DNA of 10,216 bases from contig JAVKNF010000002.1 in the NCBI GenBank assembly GCA_031537795.1, positions 1 through 10,216 of the forward strand, read 5' to 3'. Numbering within the stretch: position 1 is the stretch's first letter; every line of letters begins with the position of its first letter. Made by a program: the position numbers and the translations under genes. This document shows, piece after piece, positions 1-7,350 of this stretch. Source of the stretch: JAVKNF01 sp031537795 (GTDB lineage: Bacteria > Pseudomonadota > Alphaproteobacteria > Rickettsiales > Deianiraeaceae). The notes below the pieces were generated by a model that saw only the letters and a list, made by a program, of their open reading frames with translations, did no database searches and had not been told where the DNA came from.

Positions 1-63
1 ATAAGAATAAACTTAAAAGAAGACATAAGATTTTATTTTTTTGATTGAACTAAAAATTAAAAA

Positions 64-510
64 TCACTTATATGATATATCAAAAAAGGAAAAACTTGCA
101 AAATAAAAAGAGATTGATATTTCTTTAATATATGCTGACAGAAGTTTTTCAATGTTTAATTCTTTCATTGCCTCTCTTATTCTGTGTGTTAAAAACGAAG
201 CAGACTTATAAGTAATTTCAAGAGTTCTGTGTAATTGATGAGAAGATATACCTTTTTTGCTTGAAGCCATTTATAAAGCGGAATATGACTTGCTTCAAAT
301 ACAGTGCCAATCTTTACTGTAAATTGTTTTTTACAAGAACCACATTTGTGAGTGCCTAATCTTGCTTTTTCGCTTTTTATTTCATAAATTTTGTCTTGAT
401 TGCAATTTTGACAATGCGGGCATTTTTTACCATCTCTACAGATAATACTTTCAACATACTTGATTGCCGATTTTTCATCTCTAAAATGTTTTTGGTTCAA
501 AAATACTCAT
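64..510 (-). pseudogene. IS1595-family transposase remnant (frameshifted, 3' truncated)
   Basis: The reading frames on this strand give the N-terminal half of an IS1595/ISXO2-type transposase. One piece has a zinc ribbon (CPHC, then CGSC) followed by QFTVKIGTVFEASHIPLYKW; a second, in another frame, continues with MASSKKGISSHQLHRTL and HRIREAMKEL, the helical linker before the DDE catalytic domain. An ATG at 508-510 opens a third frame that probably encoded the true start (MSI...), linked to the first piece by a 1-base change in a T run at about 499-503. The catalytic DDE domain is absent: after NIEKL the frame becomes low-complexity and stops. At least two frameshifts plus loss of the catalytic part make it non-functional. 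No terminal inverted repeats or target duplication could be recognised. The family call rests on remembered consensus and is strong for the motifs seen. Confidence 0.85.
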
Positions 511-669
511 ATAAAATATATAATCAAAACTTCTATAGTTAATATTACGAATTATTTTATTAAAGTCAGCAAAAAAATAACTTTTTTATCATTTTTTTTG
601 TTAATTTTCCTAGGTTTTAAAAAGGCTAATTAGGTAAGTTGGTTTTGCGAAGTATATAATCGGGTAATA
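511..669. other. AT-rich intergenic spacer
   Basis: This spacer lies between the transposase remnant and the 3' end of the ATP synthase b gene. It is made of short A and T runs with no convincing reading frame. A weak CCTA/TAGG inverted motif occurs around 610-640 but has no stable stem, so I do not call a terminator. It may contain the outer end of the insertion element. Confidence 0.5.
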
Positions 670-1188
670 TTAAGCATTAATTTTTCTGTTCTTTTTGTTT
701 GTAGATATTTTATCAACTCTTCTATCTATAAAAGGAATCATAGCAGAATCTTCGTTTGAAATTCTATCTTCATTCGTAAAATTAAAATTATTTTGGTCTT
801 CAAATTTATCAAATATCTCTTTAATTAATTCTTGTTTATAACTTTTTATAGTAGATTCTTTTTTTACATCAATATCTCTAGACAAAACTTTAAACTTTTC
901 TTCTAATTTTATTTTGAATTTATTTATATCTTCTTCAAGATCTAAAGAGATTTCTTCTTTTCTTTTTTCTAGTAATTTTTCTTTATTTCTTATAAGATGC
1001 ATTTTTTGTTCTTTTATCTTCTCAAATATATCAATAGTTTCAAGTTTTCTTCTTTCGGAATCTTGAAAAATAGATTCAACTTCAAAAGTTTTATCTTGTA
1101 AATATTTTGAAAATTTCTTTCTTAATAAAATAATTAAAGAAAAAACAGAAGATATAAACGCTATTAAAAGTATAGTGTGCTCTTGCAT
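670..1188 (-). CDS. atpF: ATP synthase Fo subunit b (stator)
   Basis: Predicted b subunit of the F1Fo ATP synthase peripheral stalk, which anchors F1 to the membrane so rotation can drive ATP synthesis. The 172-residue protein starts with a short periplasmic end and one membrane helix (about residues 5-22, LLIAFISSVFSLIILL), followed by a long charged helix rich in E, K and I (about 25-135) typical of the coiled-coil stalk. The C-terminal 35 residues are polar and unlike the family. Sequence conservation is weak, as is usual for b subunits, so the call depends mainly on architecture and on the b' gene immediately upstream, which ends 3 bases before this ATG. Tandem b' and b genes are characteristic of Alphaproteobacteria and phototrophs. 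The a and c subunit genes are not in the window. No Shine-Dalgarno is visible; translational coupling to b' is likely. Confidence 0.7.
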   Translation of the reverse strand: MQEHTILLIAFISSVFSLIILLRKKFSKYLQDKTFEVESIFQDSERRKLETIDIFEKIKEQKMHLIRNKEKLLEKRKEEISLDLEEDINKFKIKLEEKFKVLSRDIDVKKESTIKSYKQELIKEIFDKFEDQNNFNFTNEDRISNEDSAMIPFIDRRVDKISTNKKNRKINA

Positions 1189-1191
1189 TTT

Positions 1192-1671
1192 TTATTTTTG
1201 AAGTCTTAACTCGAAATTCATAAATTCTTTCGAAGAGTAATTTGAAGAAATTTTATTTTCAATTTTATTTAAAATATTATTCATTTCTCTCGAGAGATTT
1301 TGTTTCATTTTTAAAAATGAATCTTCAAGAAATAATAAAGATTCAGCTCTTATTTTAGACAATCTGTTTTGTAATTCAAGTTCTTTTTCATTTTTGTAAT
1401 TTAAAAGATATAATTCTTTTTCATTTTTGTAATTTAATATTTCAGAATCAACCTCTGTTAAAATTTTCAAAGATTCTTTTTTTATTTTTTCTGCTTCCTG
1501 TAAAAATAAATCTATTTCAATATTTATTTTTCTTATAATATTCAATCTCTCTTTTTTTATCTCAAAATAAGGTTTTATATAGAAATTTACTAATATTTTA
1601 TACACAGAAACTAAAGAAAAGAAAGTCAAAAAGACCATAGAAGGAAATTCTGCGAAATTTAATTGAGGCAT
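1192..1671 (-). CDS. atpG: ATP synthase Fo subunit b' (stator)
   Basis: Predicted b' subunit (also called AtpX or AtpF2), partner of b in a heterodimeric peripheral stalk. The MPQL N-terminus followed by FAEFPSMVFLTFFSLVSVY closely matches the family's start, with one membrane helix at about residues 9-28. A long amphipathic charged helix runs to residue 150. It contains a perfect 11-residue tandem duplication (LNYKNEKEL plus two residues, twice), fitting the hendecad packing of b-type coiled coils. At 159 residues it is about normal length. It is the first gene of a two-gene unit, followed after 3 bases by b, and diverges from der. A TTGAAA/TCTATT promoter candidate lies just upstream. The gene symbol is by convention for b' (atpG in several alphaproteobacterial annotations, atpX in Rickettsia), so the product name is safer than the symbol. 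Confidence 0.8.
   Translation of the reverse strand: MPQLNFAEFPSMVFLTFFSLVSVYKILVNFYIKPYFEIKKERLNIIRKINIEIDLFLQEAEKIKKESLKILTEVDSEILNYKNEKELYLLNYKNEKELELQNRLSKIRAESLLFLEDSFLKMKQNLSREMNNILNKIENKISSNYSSKEFMNFELRLQK
1381..1437 (-). repeat. Tandem 33-bp duplication inside the b' gene
   Basis: Positions 1381-1404 and 1414-1437 are an identical 24-base direct repeat, giving a period of 33 bases, or 11 codons. The duplicated unit preserves the reading frame and repeats LNYKNEKEL in the coiled-coil region. Confidence 0.9.
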
Positions 1672-1687
1672 ATACTATTTTGTAATA

Positions 1688-1716
1688 AATAGATAGTCGA
1701 TTAAAATAAATTTCAA
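1688..1716 (-). promoter_or_regulatory. Candidate sigma-70 promoter for the b'-b genes
   Basis: On the minus strand a TTGAAA (1716-1711) lies 17 bases before TCTATT (1693-1688), matching 5 of 6 and 4 of 6 consensus bases. Transcription would begin about 10 bases before the b' start codon, so the leader would be very short. In such AT-rich DNA chance matches are common. Confidence 0.3.
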
Positions 1717-1739
1717 TATTAATAAAAAAAACTTTTGAC

Positions 1740-1745
1740 TATAAT
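1740..1745 (+). promoter_or_regulatory. der: Candidate -10 element for der
   Basis: A perfect TATAAT sits 25 bases before the ATG of der in the divergent gap. The position expected for a -35 box holds only TATTAA, a poor match. A TTGACT overlaps the -10 itself and is too close to the start codon to serve as a -35. Confidence 0.35.
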
Positions 1746-1770
1746 GAAATTAGATTGAATGTAAATATTG

Positions 1771-3099
1771 ATGTTCACAGTAAGCATAATAGGAAGATAT
1801 AATGTCGGGAAAACTATTCTTTTTAATAAACTTCAAAAGAAGAAGGTCGGGATTTCATATGATTTTAGAGGTTTAACAAGAGATAGAAATGAAGCGATTA
1901 TAGAAATAAAAAATTATAAAATAAAAATAATAGATACACCGGGAATTTCAATTGAGAATTCTGTCATTTCTCAAAAAATGACAGAACAAAGCATTGTTGC
2001 CTTAAGAAGTTCCAATCTTGTATTCTTTGTTCTGGATATCTCTAAGAATCTCGAAAACGACGACATTGAAATTATAAAAATTCTTCAAAAAGAAAAAGAT
2101 ATAAATGTATGTTGTATGCTTAACAAAAGTGATATAAAAAATTCCTTAATTGAAAATTCAAGAGAATTTGAGCAAATTAAAAAATATGACTGCATTTCAA
2201 TATCGGCAGAACATAACATCAATCTACATAAAGTAAGAGACATTATAATTGATAGGATTGAAAAAAGTTCATTTATTAATCAACAAGAAGATCTAAAAGA
2301 AATTATAAAAATTTCTATAGTAGGAAGGCCGAATGCAGGAAAATCAACATTTATAAATAGAATATTAAAAGAGGAAAGATTATTGACAGATTCAATCGCC
2401 GGCACTACAAGAGATGCGATTTCTTCTTTTTTTGATTATAAAAATTATAAAATTGAAATAATAGACACAGCAGGAATTAGAAGAAAAACAAATATAATAA
2501 GAGATTCTATAGAGGAAATGTCTGTAAAAGAAGCTATGAAATCCATAGATTTTGCAAATGTTTGTATTTTAATGATGGACGCTGAAAATTCTTTTGAGGA
2601 TCAAGATTTTAAGATAGCTAAAAAAATAATAGAAGAAGGGAGAATTTTGATTCTAGTTTTAAATAAATGGGATACAGTTGAGAGAAATTACCAAAATAAA
2701 TTTATAGAAAATATTACAAAATTATTAATAAAGAAAATGCCTGAAGTGAGAAATCCAGTATTCTTTACATTGTCAGCAATTAAAGATTCTAATTTTAATG
2801 AATTTTTTGACGAAATTATAAAACTTTATAAAGATTGGAACCAAAGATTTACAAAGAAACAATTAAAAGATATAACGGAGGAGATTAATAATTTAAGCAA
2901 ATCAGTAGAAGGTAAAATATTAAAAGTAAGAAGTATAACTCAAATAAAAACGAGACCTCCTTGTTTTTTAATTTGCTCCAATTTTGATAAAAACTCCGCA
3001 CCCTTTCATTTGTTAAGTTTTTTAAGAAATAAAATAATAAAAAACCTTAATATAGAAGGAATCTCAATTAAATTGAAATTTGAAAATTATCACAAATAA
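1771..3099 (+). CDS. der: Ribosome biogenesis GTPase Der (EngA)
   Basis: Der is an essential double GTPase that acts in late assembly of the 50S ribosomal subunit in the cytoplasm. Two complete G domains are visible. The first has GRYNVGKT (residues 8-15), DTPG (55-58) and NKSD (118-121). The second has GRPNAGKS (185-192), AGTTRDA, DTAG (232-235) and NKWD (298-301). A C-terminal KH-like domain follows, with the typical KTRPPCFLI and NKSAPFH-like (NKNSAPFHLL) stretches. The length of 442 residues is normal. A TTG codon sits just before this ATG and could be used instead, adding one residue. The first P-loop has Tyr where Pro is usual and Thr in place of the final Ser, both tolerated. tgt follows after 42 bases on the same strand, so co-transcription is plausible. 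Confidence 0.97.
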   Translation: MFTVSIIGRYNVGKTILFNKLQKKKVGISYDFRGLTRDRNEAIIEIKNYKIKIIDTPGISIENSVISQKMTEQSIVALRSSNLVFFVLDISKNLENDDIEIIKILQKEKDINVCCMLNKSDIKNSLIENSREFEQIKKYDCISISAEHNINLHKVRDIIIDRIEKSSFINQQEDLKEIIKISIVGRPNAGKSTFINRILKEERLLTDSIAGTTRDAISSFFDYKNYKIEIIDTAGIRRKTNIIRDSIEEMSVKEAMKSIDFANVCILMMDAENSFEDQDFKIAKKIIEEGRILILVLNKWDTVERNYQNKFIENITKLLIKKMPEVRNPVFFTLSAIKDSNFNEFFDEIIKLYKDWNQRFTKKQLKDITEEINNLSKSVEGKILKVRSITQIKTRPPCFLICSNFDKNSAPFHLLSFLRNKIIKNLNIEGISIKLKFENYHK

Positions 3100-3141
3100 T
3101 TAAATCTTGTTTTTTGTTTTTCTTTTTATAAAAGAATTTCT

Positions 3142-4203
3142 ATGTCAGAATTTAGATTTGAACTTCTTGCAAAAAAAGGGAAAGCAAGAGCTGGTTTACT
3201 ATTTACAAAACACGGAGTTATCGAGACTCCAATTTTTATGCCAGTTGGAACTTGCGCCACAGTGAAAGGCTTAACAAATCATCATTTAAATGAGATAAAC
3301 CCAGATATAATTTTGGGGAATACATATCATTTAATGCTTCGACCTAGTGCTGAAAAAATTGCAGAGTTAGGTGGATTGCATAAATTTATGAACTGGAAAA
3401 AACCAATCTTAACAGACTCCGGCGGATTTCAAGTTATGTCTCTTTCTAATATGAGTAAAGTTACTGAAGAAGGAGTAAAATTCAGATCCCATATAGACGG
3501 CTCGTTACATTTTCTTGATAGCGAAAGATCTATGGAAATTCAATATCTTTTAGGGTCAACAATTACAATGATATTTGACGAATGCACAAAATACCCTATA
3601 ACTGAAAAGAAAGCGAAATATTCAATGTTAAGGTCTTTAAGATGGGCAGAAAGATCAAAAAAAGCATATAAAGAAAGAGAAGGTTGTGCGCTTTTTGGAA
3701 TAGTGCAAGGAGCTGTGTACGAGAATTTGCGTCAGATTTCAGCAAGAGAATTAATAAATATGAATTTTGACGGCTATGCAATGGGAGGTGTTATGGGATC
3801 GAACCAAAAAGAAATGTTTGACGTTTTAAATTATACAACGGATTTACTTCCTGAAAATAAACCAAGATATTTAATGGGAGTTGGTAGGCCTTCTGATATA
3901 ATAGGCGCAATTGAAAAAGGAGTTGACATGTTTGATTGTGTTCTACCCACAAGGTCTGGTAGAAATGGACTTGTTTTCACCTCAATTGGTGAAATTAAAA
4001 TCAGAAATGCAATTTATAGTAACGATTTAAAACCTTTAGATGAAACCTGTGATTGCTATGCTTGTTTAAATCATACCAGGGCATACATTCATCATCTTTT
4101 CAAAACTGGAGAGATGTTAGGAGCTATATTAATGACAATTCACAACTTAAAATTCTATATGAATTTAGTAAGAAATTTCAGAAAAAAAATACTTGAAAAT
4201 TAA
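3142..4203 (+). CDS. tgt: tRNA-guanine(34) transglycosylase (bacterial queuosine type)
   Basis: Tgt exchanges guanine 34 of tRNA-Asp, -Asn, -His and -Tyr for the queuosine precursor preQ1. Visible motifs are DSGGFQVMSL with the acid Asp92, DECTKYP (146-152), GIVQG (186-190), GYAMGGVMG (211-219), LMGVGRPSDI and VDMFDCVLPTRSGRNG with nucleophile Asp265. The zinc site is C303, C305, C308 and H334. The 353 residues are slightly shorter than the usual 370 or so, mostly at the C-terminal end, and all catalytic elements are present. The ATG start gives the standard FRFELLAKKGKARAG opening. Its presence implies that the organism makes, or more likely takes up, a queuosine precursor; no queuosine synthesis gene lies in this window. 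It follows der and precedes a small unknown gene by 28 bases. Confidence 0.97.
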   Translation: MSEFRFELLAKKGKARAGLLFTKHGVIETPIFMPVGTCATVKGLTNHHLNEINPDIILGNTYHLMLRPSAEKIAELGGLHKFMNWKKPILTDSGGFQVMSLSNMSKVTEEGVKFRSHIDGSLHFLDSERSMEIQYLLGSTITMIFDECTKYPITEKKAKYSMLRSLRWAERSKKAYKEREGCALFGIVQGAVYENLRQISARELINMNFDGYAMGGVMGSNQKEMFDVLNYTTDLLPENKPRYLMGVGRPSDIIGAIEKGVDMFDCVLPTRSGRNGLVFTSIGEIKIRNAIYSNDLKPLDETCDCYACLNHTRAYIHHLFKTGEMLGAILMTIHNLKFYMNLVRNFRKKILEN

Positions 4204-4231
4204 TTCATTTTCTTAAATAGCTAGATTAAGT

Positions 4232-4636
4232 ATGATAAAAATATTTTTTTTTATATTATTTAATTACAATACTTTTTCATTCACAAATCAGGAAATTAGC
4301 AAAGGAATTTTTGATATTCTGAATAACTTAAATTTTTTTCAAAAACAAATAATAAAAACAATACCAGAGGACAAAATAAAAGATGTTGTCTTTTATAAAG
4401 AGGGGGATTTAAAAAAAATAAAAGAAGGTAAAGAAGTTATACCTCAAGATGAGAATGAGAAAAACAATAAAATGATTTTTTCTTTTCAAGTGGAAAAAAA
4501 AATAAAAGATAGGATTGATATTATTGAAAAAATTCTAGATAAATACAAAAAAGAATCTAAAGATAAAATTGATAAATTAGAGAATTTTTTAAAAAAAGAG
4601 ATAGAAGGTTTAAAAAGAGAAATCTCAAAAAAATAA
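4232..4636 (+). CDS. Hypothetical coiled-coil protein, possibly exported
   Basis: I do not recognise this 134-residue protein. The first 17 residues (MIKIFFFILFNYNTFSF) are strongly hydrophobic and could be a signal peptide or membrane anchor. However, there is only one early Lys, two Asn interrupt the core, and no clear small-residue cleavage site is seen. The middle contains a stretch with Asn and Phe, then the last 50 residues are a highly charged K/E/I/L helix (about 84-134) with heptad-like spacing, suggesting a coiled coil. It may sit in the envelope, facing the periplasm. It follows tgt by 28 bases on the same strand and may be co-transcribed. Its base composition (poly-A codons, Lys/Ile/Asn-rich) matches the native genes, arguing for a lineage-specific gene and not recent transfer. 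A chance open frame is less likely, given the start, length and position. Confidence 0.6.
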   Translation: MIKIFFFILFNYNTFSFTNQEISKGIFDILNNLNFFQKQIIKTIPEDKIKDVVFYKEGDLKKIKEGKEVIPQDENEKNNKMIFSFQVEKKIKDRIDIIEKILDKYKKESKDKIDKLENFLKKEIEGLKREISKK

Positions 4637-4648
4637 TTTATTTTGAGA
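4623..4648. other. 8-bp inverted repeat across the stop codon
   Basis: TCTCAAAA (4623-4630) is complementary to TTTTGAGA (4641-4648) around a 10-base loop that contains the stop codon of the unknown gene. The stem is AT-rich and no T tract follows on the plus strand, so it is only a weak terminator candidate. Confidence 0.25.
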
Positions 4649-4683
4649 AAAACTTATTTAATTATCAAAGGGTAATTTTTAAT

Positions 4684-4711
4684 TTGACTTTTACACTATC
4701 AATTATATCAT
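4684..4711 (+). promoter_or_regulatory. Candidate promoter of tRNA-Met
   Basis: TTGACT (4684-4689) and TATCAT (4706-4711) are separated by 16 bases and lie directly before the tRNA. The -10 is so close to the mature 5' end that a transcript would have almost no leader. An overlapping TATATC is an alternative -10, but its spacing is poor. Confidence 0.4.
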
Positions 4712-4717
4712 AAACTC

Positions 4718-4794
4718 GGCGAAATAGCTCAGTTGGTTAGAGCGTAGGAATCATAATCCTCAGGTCGTGGGTTCGAGTCCCACTTTCGCTACCA
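4718..4794 (+). tRNA. tRNA-Met (CAT anticodon), elongator type
   Basis: A full 77-base cloverleaf with encoded CCA (4792-4794). The acceptor stem is 4718-4724 with 4784-4790 and ends in a G1-U72 wobble. The D arm is GCTC/GAGC, the anticodon loop ATCATAA has CAT at 4752-4754, the variable loop is AGGTC, and the T arm is GTGGG/CCCAC with loop TTCGAGT. The first anticodon-stem pair (T4745 and C4761) is a mismatch. It lacks the initiator features (no 1-72 C/A mismatch, no three stacked G-C pairs in the anticodon stem). The body resembles alphaproteobacterial elongator Met tRNAs. A lysidine-modified Ile(CAT) tRNA cannot be excluded from sequence alone. Confidence 0.9.
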
Positions 4795-4966
4795 GTATTT
4801 TTAATATTTCCAACTTTTTTTAATTAAAGATTAATTTTCATACCAAATTAAATTTAATCACAATAAAATCCAAGTCAAAATTTATATTTCTTTTAAATTC
4901 TATTTTTAGATTTATATCTATCCTCTTTTGATCTTCATCTTATTCAAATAAAATTCCTTTATGAAA
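4795..4966. other. Non-coding tail between tRNA-Met and the cut ileS
   Basis: This 172-base AT-rich stretch lies where the rest of ileS would be expected on the minus strand. I translated the minus-strand frames next to the stop and found only short frames ending in stops, with no recognisable IleRS sequence. A T run just after the tRNA might help terminate it, but no GC-rich hairpin is visible. Confidence 0.5.
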
Positions 4967-5788
4967 TTATTTAATCTTTTCAAGTATCTTTTTAATTTTA
5001 TCTTTTAAAGATTTAGCAAAGATTAATATTTCATTTTTATGTTCTACCGCTACATAATCTATATTTTTATTTATCGCTATAGCTAGATTTGCAGGCAAGG
5101 TCCAAGGAGTTGTGGTCCAAGCTAAAACAAAGCATTTTTGGTCTTTTTTAATTTTATTTTTTAGCGATTCAGGAATGTTTTTTAGTTCAAATTTAACATA
5201 AACTGATTTACTTTCTTTTTTTCTATAAGAGTTATCCATTTTTGTTTCAAAATTTGAGAGCGGAGTTTCACATTTCCAAGAATAAGGCATCACTCGATGT
5301 TCTTCTTTGATAAGACCTTTATCATAAAGTTGTTTAAAGCCCCACATAACAGACTCCATATAACTTTTGTCCATAGTTTTATAGTCATCTTGAAAATCAA
5401 CCCAGCGACCTTGTCTATTAACATAATTTTCCCATTCTTTTGTGTATTTTAAGACAGACTTTCTGCAGGCATCGTTAAAATTCTTAATTCCAAATTGTTC
5501 TATAGCTTTCTTTCCATGAATATTTAACTCTTTTTCAACTTCCATTTCAGCTGGAAGGCCGTGACAATCCCAACCGAACTTCCTTTCTACTTTTTTTCCA
5601 AGCATAGTATGATATCTTGCAAATGTATCTTTAATAAAACCTGTTAAGATATGACCGTAATGAGGAAGCCCGTTAGCAAAAGGAGGACCATCATAAAAAA
5701 CATAACTTGTATTATTTTTTTTATCTAAAGATTTCTCAAAAATTTTATTTTCTTGCCAAAATTTTAATATTTCTTCTTCTTTTTGCAT
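4967..5788 (-). pseudogene. ileS: Isoleucyl-tRNA synthetase, N-terminal fragment
   Basis: IleRS charges tRNA-Ile and edits misactivated valine. This frame encodes only 273 residues of a protein usually about 900-1100 long. It contains the start of the class I catalytic domain with GPPFANGLPHYGH (HIGH motif as HYGH, residues 43-46), KFGWDCHGLPAE, and SNFETKMDNSYR leading into the editing (CP1) domain with WTTTPWTLP (about 224-232). It then ends at TAA. Missing are most of the editing site, the second half of the Rossmann fold, the KMSKS loop and the anticodon-binding region. The retained part looks like the eukaryote-like IleRS of Rickettsia as I remember it. The preserved part has no internal stop, so the break is recent or the fragment is retained. 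It follows infA by 19 bases on the same strand. Alone it could not aminoacylate; an intact copy elsewhere or an assembly break is expected. Confidence 0.85.
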
Positions 5789-5807
5789 ATTATCTAACTT
5801 AATATAA

Positions 5808-6038
5808 TTACTTCTTTTTTTTTTCTATTATTTTTGCTTTATCTGGATCATATTTTGATATTTCTATAGAAACAAGATCTCCTTCTGAAAGTTTAGTTCT
5901 CTTTTTATCTATACAACTTTTCATAAAGGCTAAAATAACTCTAGGAGTATTATTTATCATTACTTCTACATTACACATTCTATTTTGTAAAACCTCTTTT
6001 ATCTTTCCGTCTAAGACGATTAAATCTTCTTTTGGCAT
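5808..6038 (-). CDS. infA: Translation initiation factor IF-1, divergent
   Basis: IF-1 binds the ribosomal A site during initiation as a single OB-fold domain. The 76-residue frame opens with MPKEDLIVLDGKIKEVLQNRMCNVEV, matching the family's start (M-x-K-E-D, then G-x-(V/I)-x-E-x-L-x-N-x-M-x-V), and ends with EGDLVSIEISKYDPDKAKII, matching the GD-V-x-VE-x-(S/T)-x-YD-x-x-(K/R)-(A/G)-x-I end. The central loop is unusual: the normally near-invariant SGKMR segment appears as MKSCIDKKRTK, with the tail KKKK. Length is slightly above the usual 72. It is the first gene of a minus-strand pair with ileS and diverges from serS across 49 bases. Confidence 0.88.
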   Translation of the reverse strand: MPKEDLIVLDGKIKEVLQNRMCNVEVMINNTPRVILAFMKSCIDKKRTKLSEGDLVSIEISKYDPDKAKIIEKKKK

Positions 6039-6087
6039 ATTCTTTAAAAAAACTTGAAAATAAATAAATTCATTTAAAACTTTATAT

Positions 6088-7350
6088 ATGTTAGATATAA
6101 AATGGATTATTAAAAATCAAGAGATTTATTTTAATAATTTAAAAAAAAGAGAATCCTACGACTTATCTTTTTTTGAAGATCTAATATCTTTAGATTTAAA
6201 AAGAAGAGAATTAATACAACAAATTGAAATTTTAAACAATAGAAAGAATGAAATTGCAAAGATTTTATCTTCGAAAGAAAAGGTTTTAAATTTTGAAGAA
6301 TTCAAATTAGAAGCAAAAGAAATTAGACCTAAAACACAAAATTTAGAACAAGAATTATTAGAAATTGAACGAAATTTAAACGACATATTATTAAAATTAC
6401 CTAATATTTTAGATGATACAGTGCCTTTTATTGAAAATAAATTAGAAAATATAGAAGTTTATAAATTTTTAGAGCCAAAGAAATTCAATTTTGAAATAAA
6501 AGATCACCTTACAATTGGGGAGAATTTAAAAATGCTAGACCCTGGAAGAGCTGTTAAGATGTCTGGTTCAAGATTTATGATTTCGTCAAATTTAATAGCA
6601 AAGTTAGAAAGAGCATTGCAAAATTTTTTTTTAGATCACTGTGCTGAATTTGGCTACACTGAATACTCAATTCCTTATTTAATTTCAAAAGATAGTGCTT
6701 TAAGAGCGGGTCAATTGCCAAAATTTGAAGAAGAGATTTTCAAAACTACAGATGGAAAATACTTGATTTCAACCTCCGAAATGGCAATTGCAAATTTGTA
6801 TGCCGATGAATTTTTAGATTTAGAAAGATTGCCTATAAGAATTTGTTCTTTTAGCCCTTGTTTTAGAAGTGAGGCAGGAAGTGCAGGAAGAGATATAAAA
6901 GGCTTAATAAGGCTTCATCAATTTAATAAAGTTGAAACTTTTTGCATTACAAAAGCAGGGAACTCTGAAAAAGAACACGAAAGAATGATTGATTGTTCGG
7001 AGGAATTGTTAAAAAAATTAGAATTGCCTTACAGAAAAATGCTTTTATGTACACAAGATACAAGTTTCTGTGCTGCAAAAACTTATGATCTAGAGGTTTG
7101 GTTTCCTACTCAAAATACATACAGAGAAATTGCAAGTTGTTCAAATACGAAAGATTTTCAATCAAGAAGAGCAAATATAAAAATAAAAACTGCAAATGGT
7201 GTAGAATTTATTCATATGTTAAATGCTTCTTGTTTGCCAATTGGAAGAACTTTAGCTGCTATTATTGAAAACTATCAAAATTCAGACAATTCATTTAATG
7301 TTCCAGAAATTTTAATCCCTTATATGAACGGAGTTAAGAAAATATCTTAA
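6088..7350 (+). CDS. serS: Seryl-tRNA synthetase
   Basis: A class II synthetase that attaches serine to tRNA-Ser (and to tRNA-Sec where present). The N-terminal 110 residues form the long antiparallel coiled coil that grips the tRNA's long variable arm. The catalytic domain follows, with TSE (229-231) for serine binding, motif 2 FRSEAGSAGRDIKGLIRLHQF split across 259-279, the AAKTYDLEVWFP and REIASCSN segments, and motif 3 around 379-395 (NASCLPIGRTLAAIIEN). The C-terminus PEILIPYMNG is canonical, and 420 residues is normal. Motif 3 departs from the common NGSGLAVGR by G to A, G to C and A to P changes, but keeps the GR pair that binds ATP. The ATG start gives the expected MLDIKWIIKN opening; no Shine-Dalgarno is visible. 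It appears to be the last intact native housekeeping gene before the foreign-looking block. Confidence 0.97.
   Translation: MLDIKWIIKNQEIYFNNLKKRESYDLSFFEDLISLDLKRRELIQQIEILNNRKNEIAKILSSKEKVLNFEEFKLEAKEIRPKTQNLEQELLEIERNLNDILLKLPNILDDTVPFIENKLENIEVYKFLEPKKFNFEIKDHLTIGENLKMLDPGRAVKMSGSRFMISSNLIAKLERALQNFFLDHCAEFGYTEYSIPYLISKDSALRAGQLPKFEEEIFKTTDGKYLISTSEMAIANLYADEFLDLERLPIRICSFSPCFRSEAGSAGRDIKGLIRLHQFNKVETFCITKAGNSEKEHERMIDCSEELLKKLELPYRKMLLCTQDTSFCAAKTYDLEVWFPTQNTYREIASCSNTKDFQSRRANIKIKTANGVEFIHMLNASCLPIGRTLAAIIENYQNSDNSFNVPEILIPYMNGVKKIS

Noticed and set aside
1..48. End of a plus-strand gene (LKEDIRFYFFD then TGA)
   Set aside because: Only 15 codons are visible and I cannot tie them to a family.
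3596..3781. Minus-strand 61-codon frame inside tgt
   Set aside because: It lies wholly opposite well-conserved tgt sequence and has no recognisable motif.
4718..4794. Initiator tRNA-fMet
   Set aside because: There is no 1-72 mismatch of the initiator type and the anticodon stem lacks the three consecutive G-C pairs.
6156..6386. Minus-strand 76-codon frame inside serS
   Set aside because: It is opposite the coiled-coil region of serS and is Ser/Phe-rich, as expected from the reverse of Lys/Glu codons.
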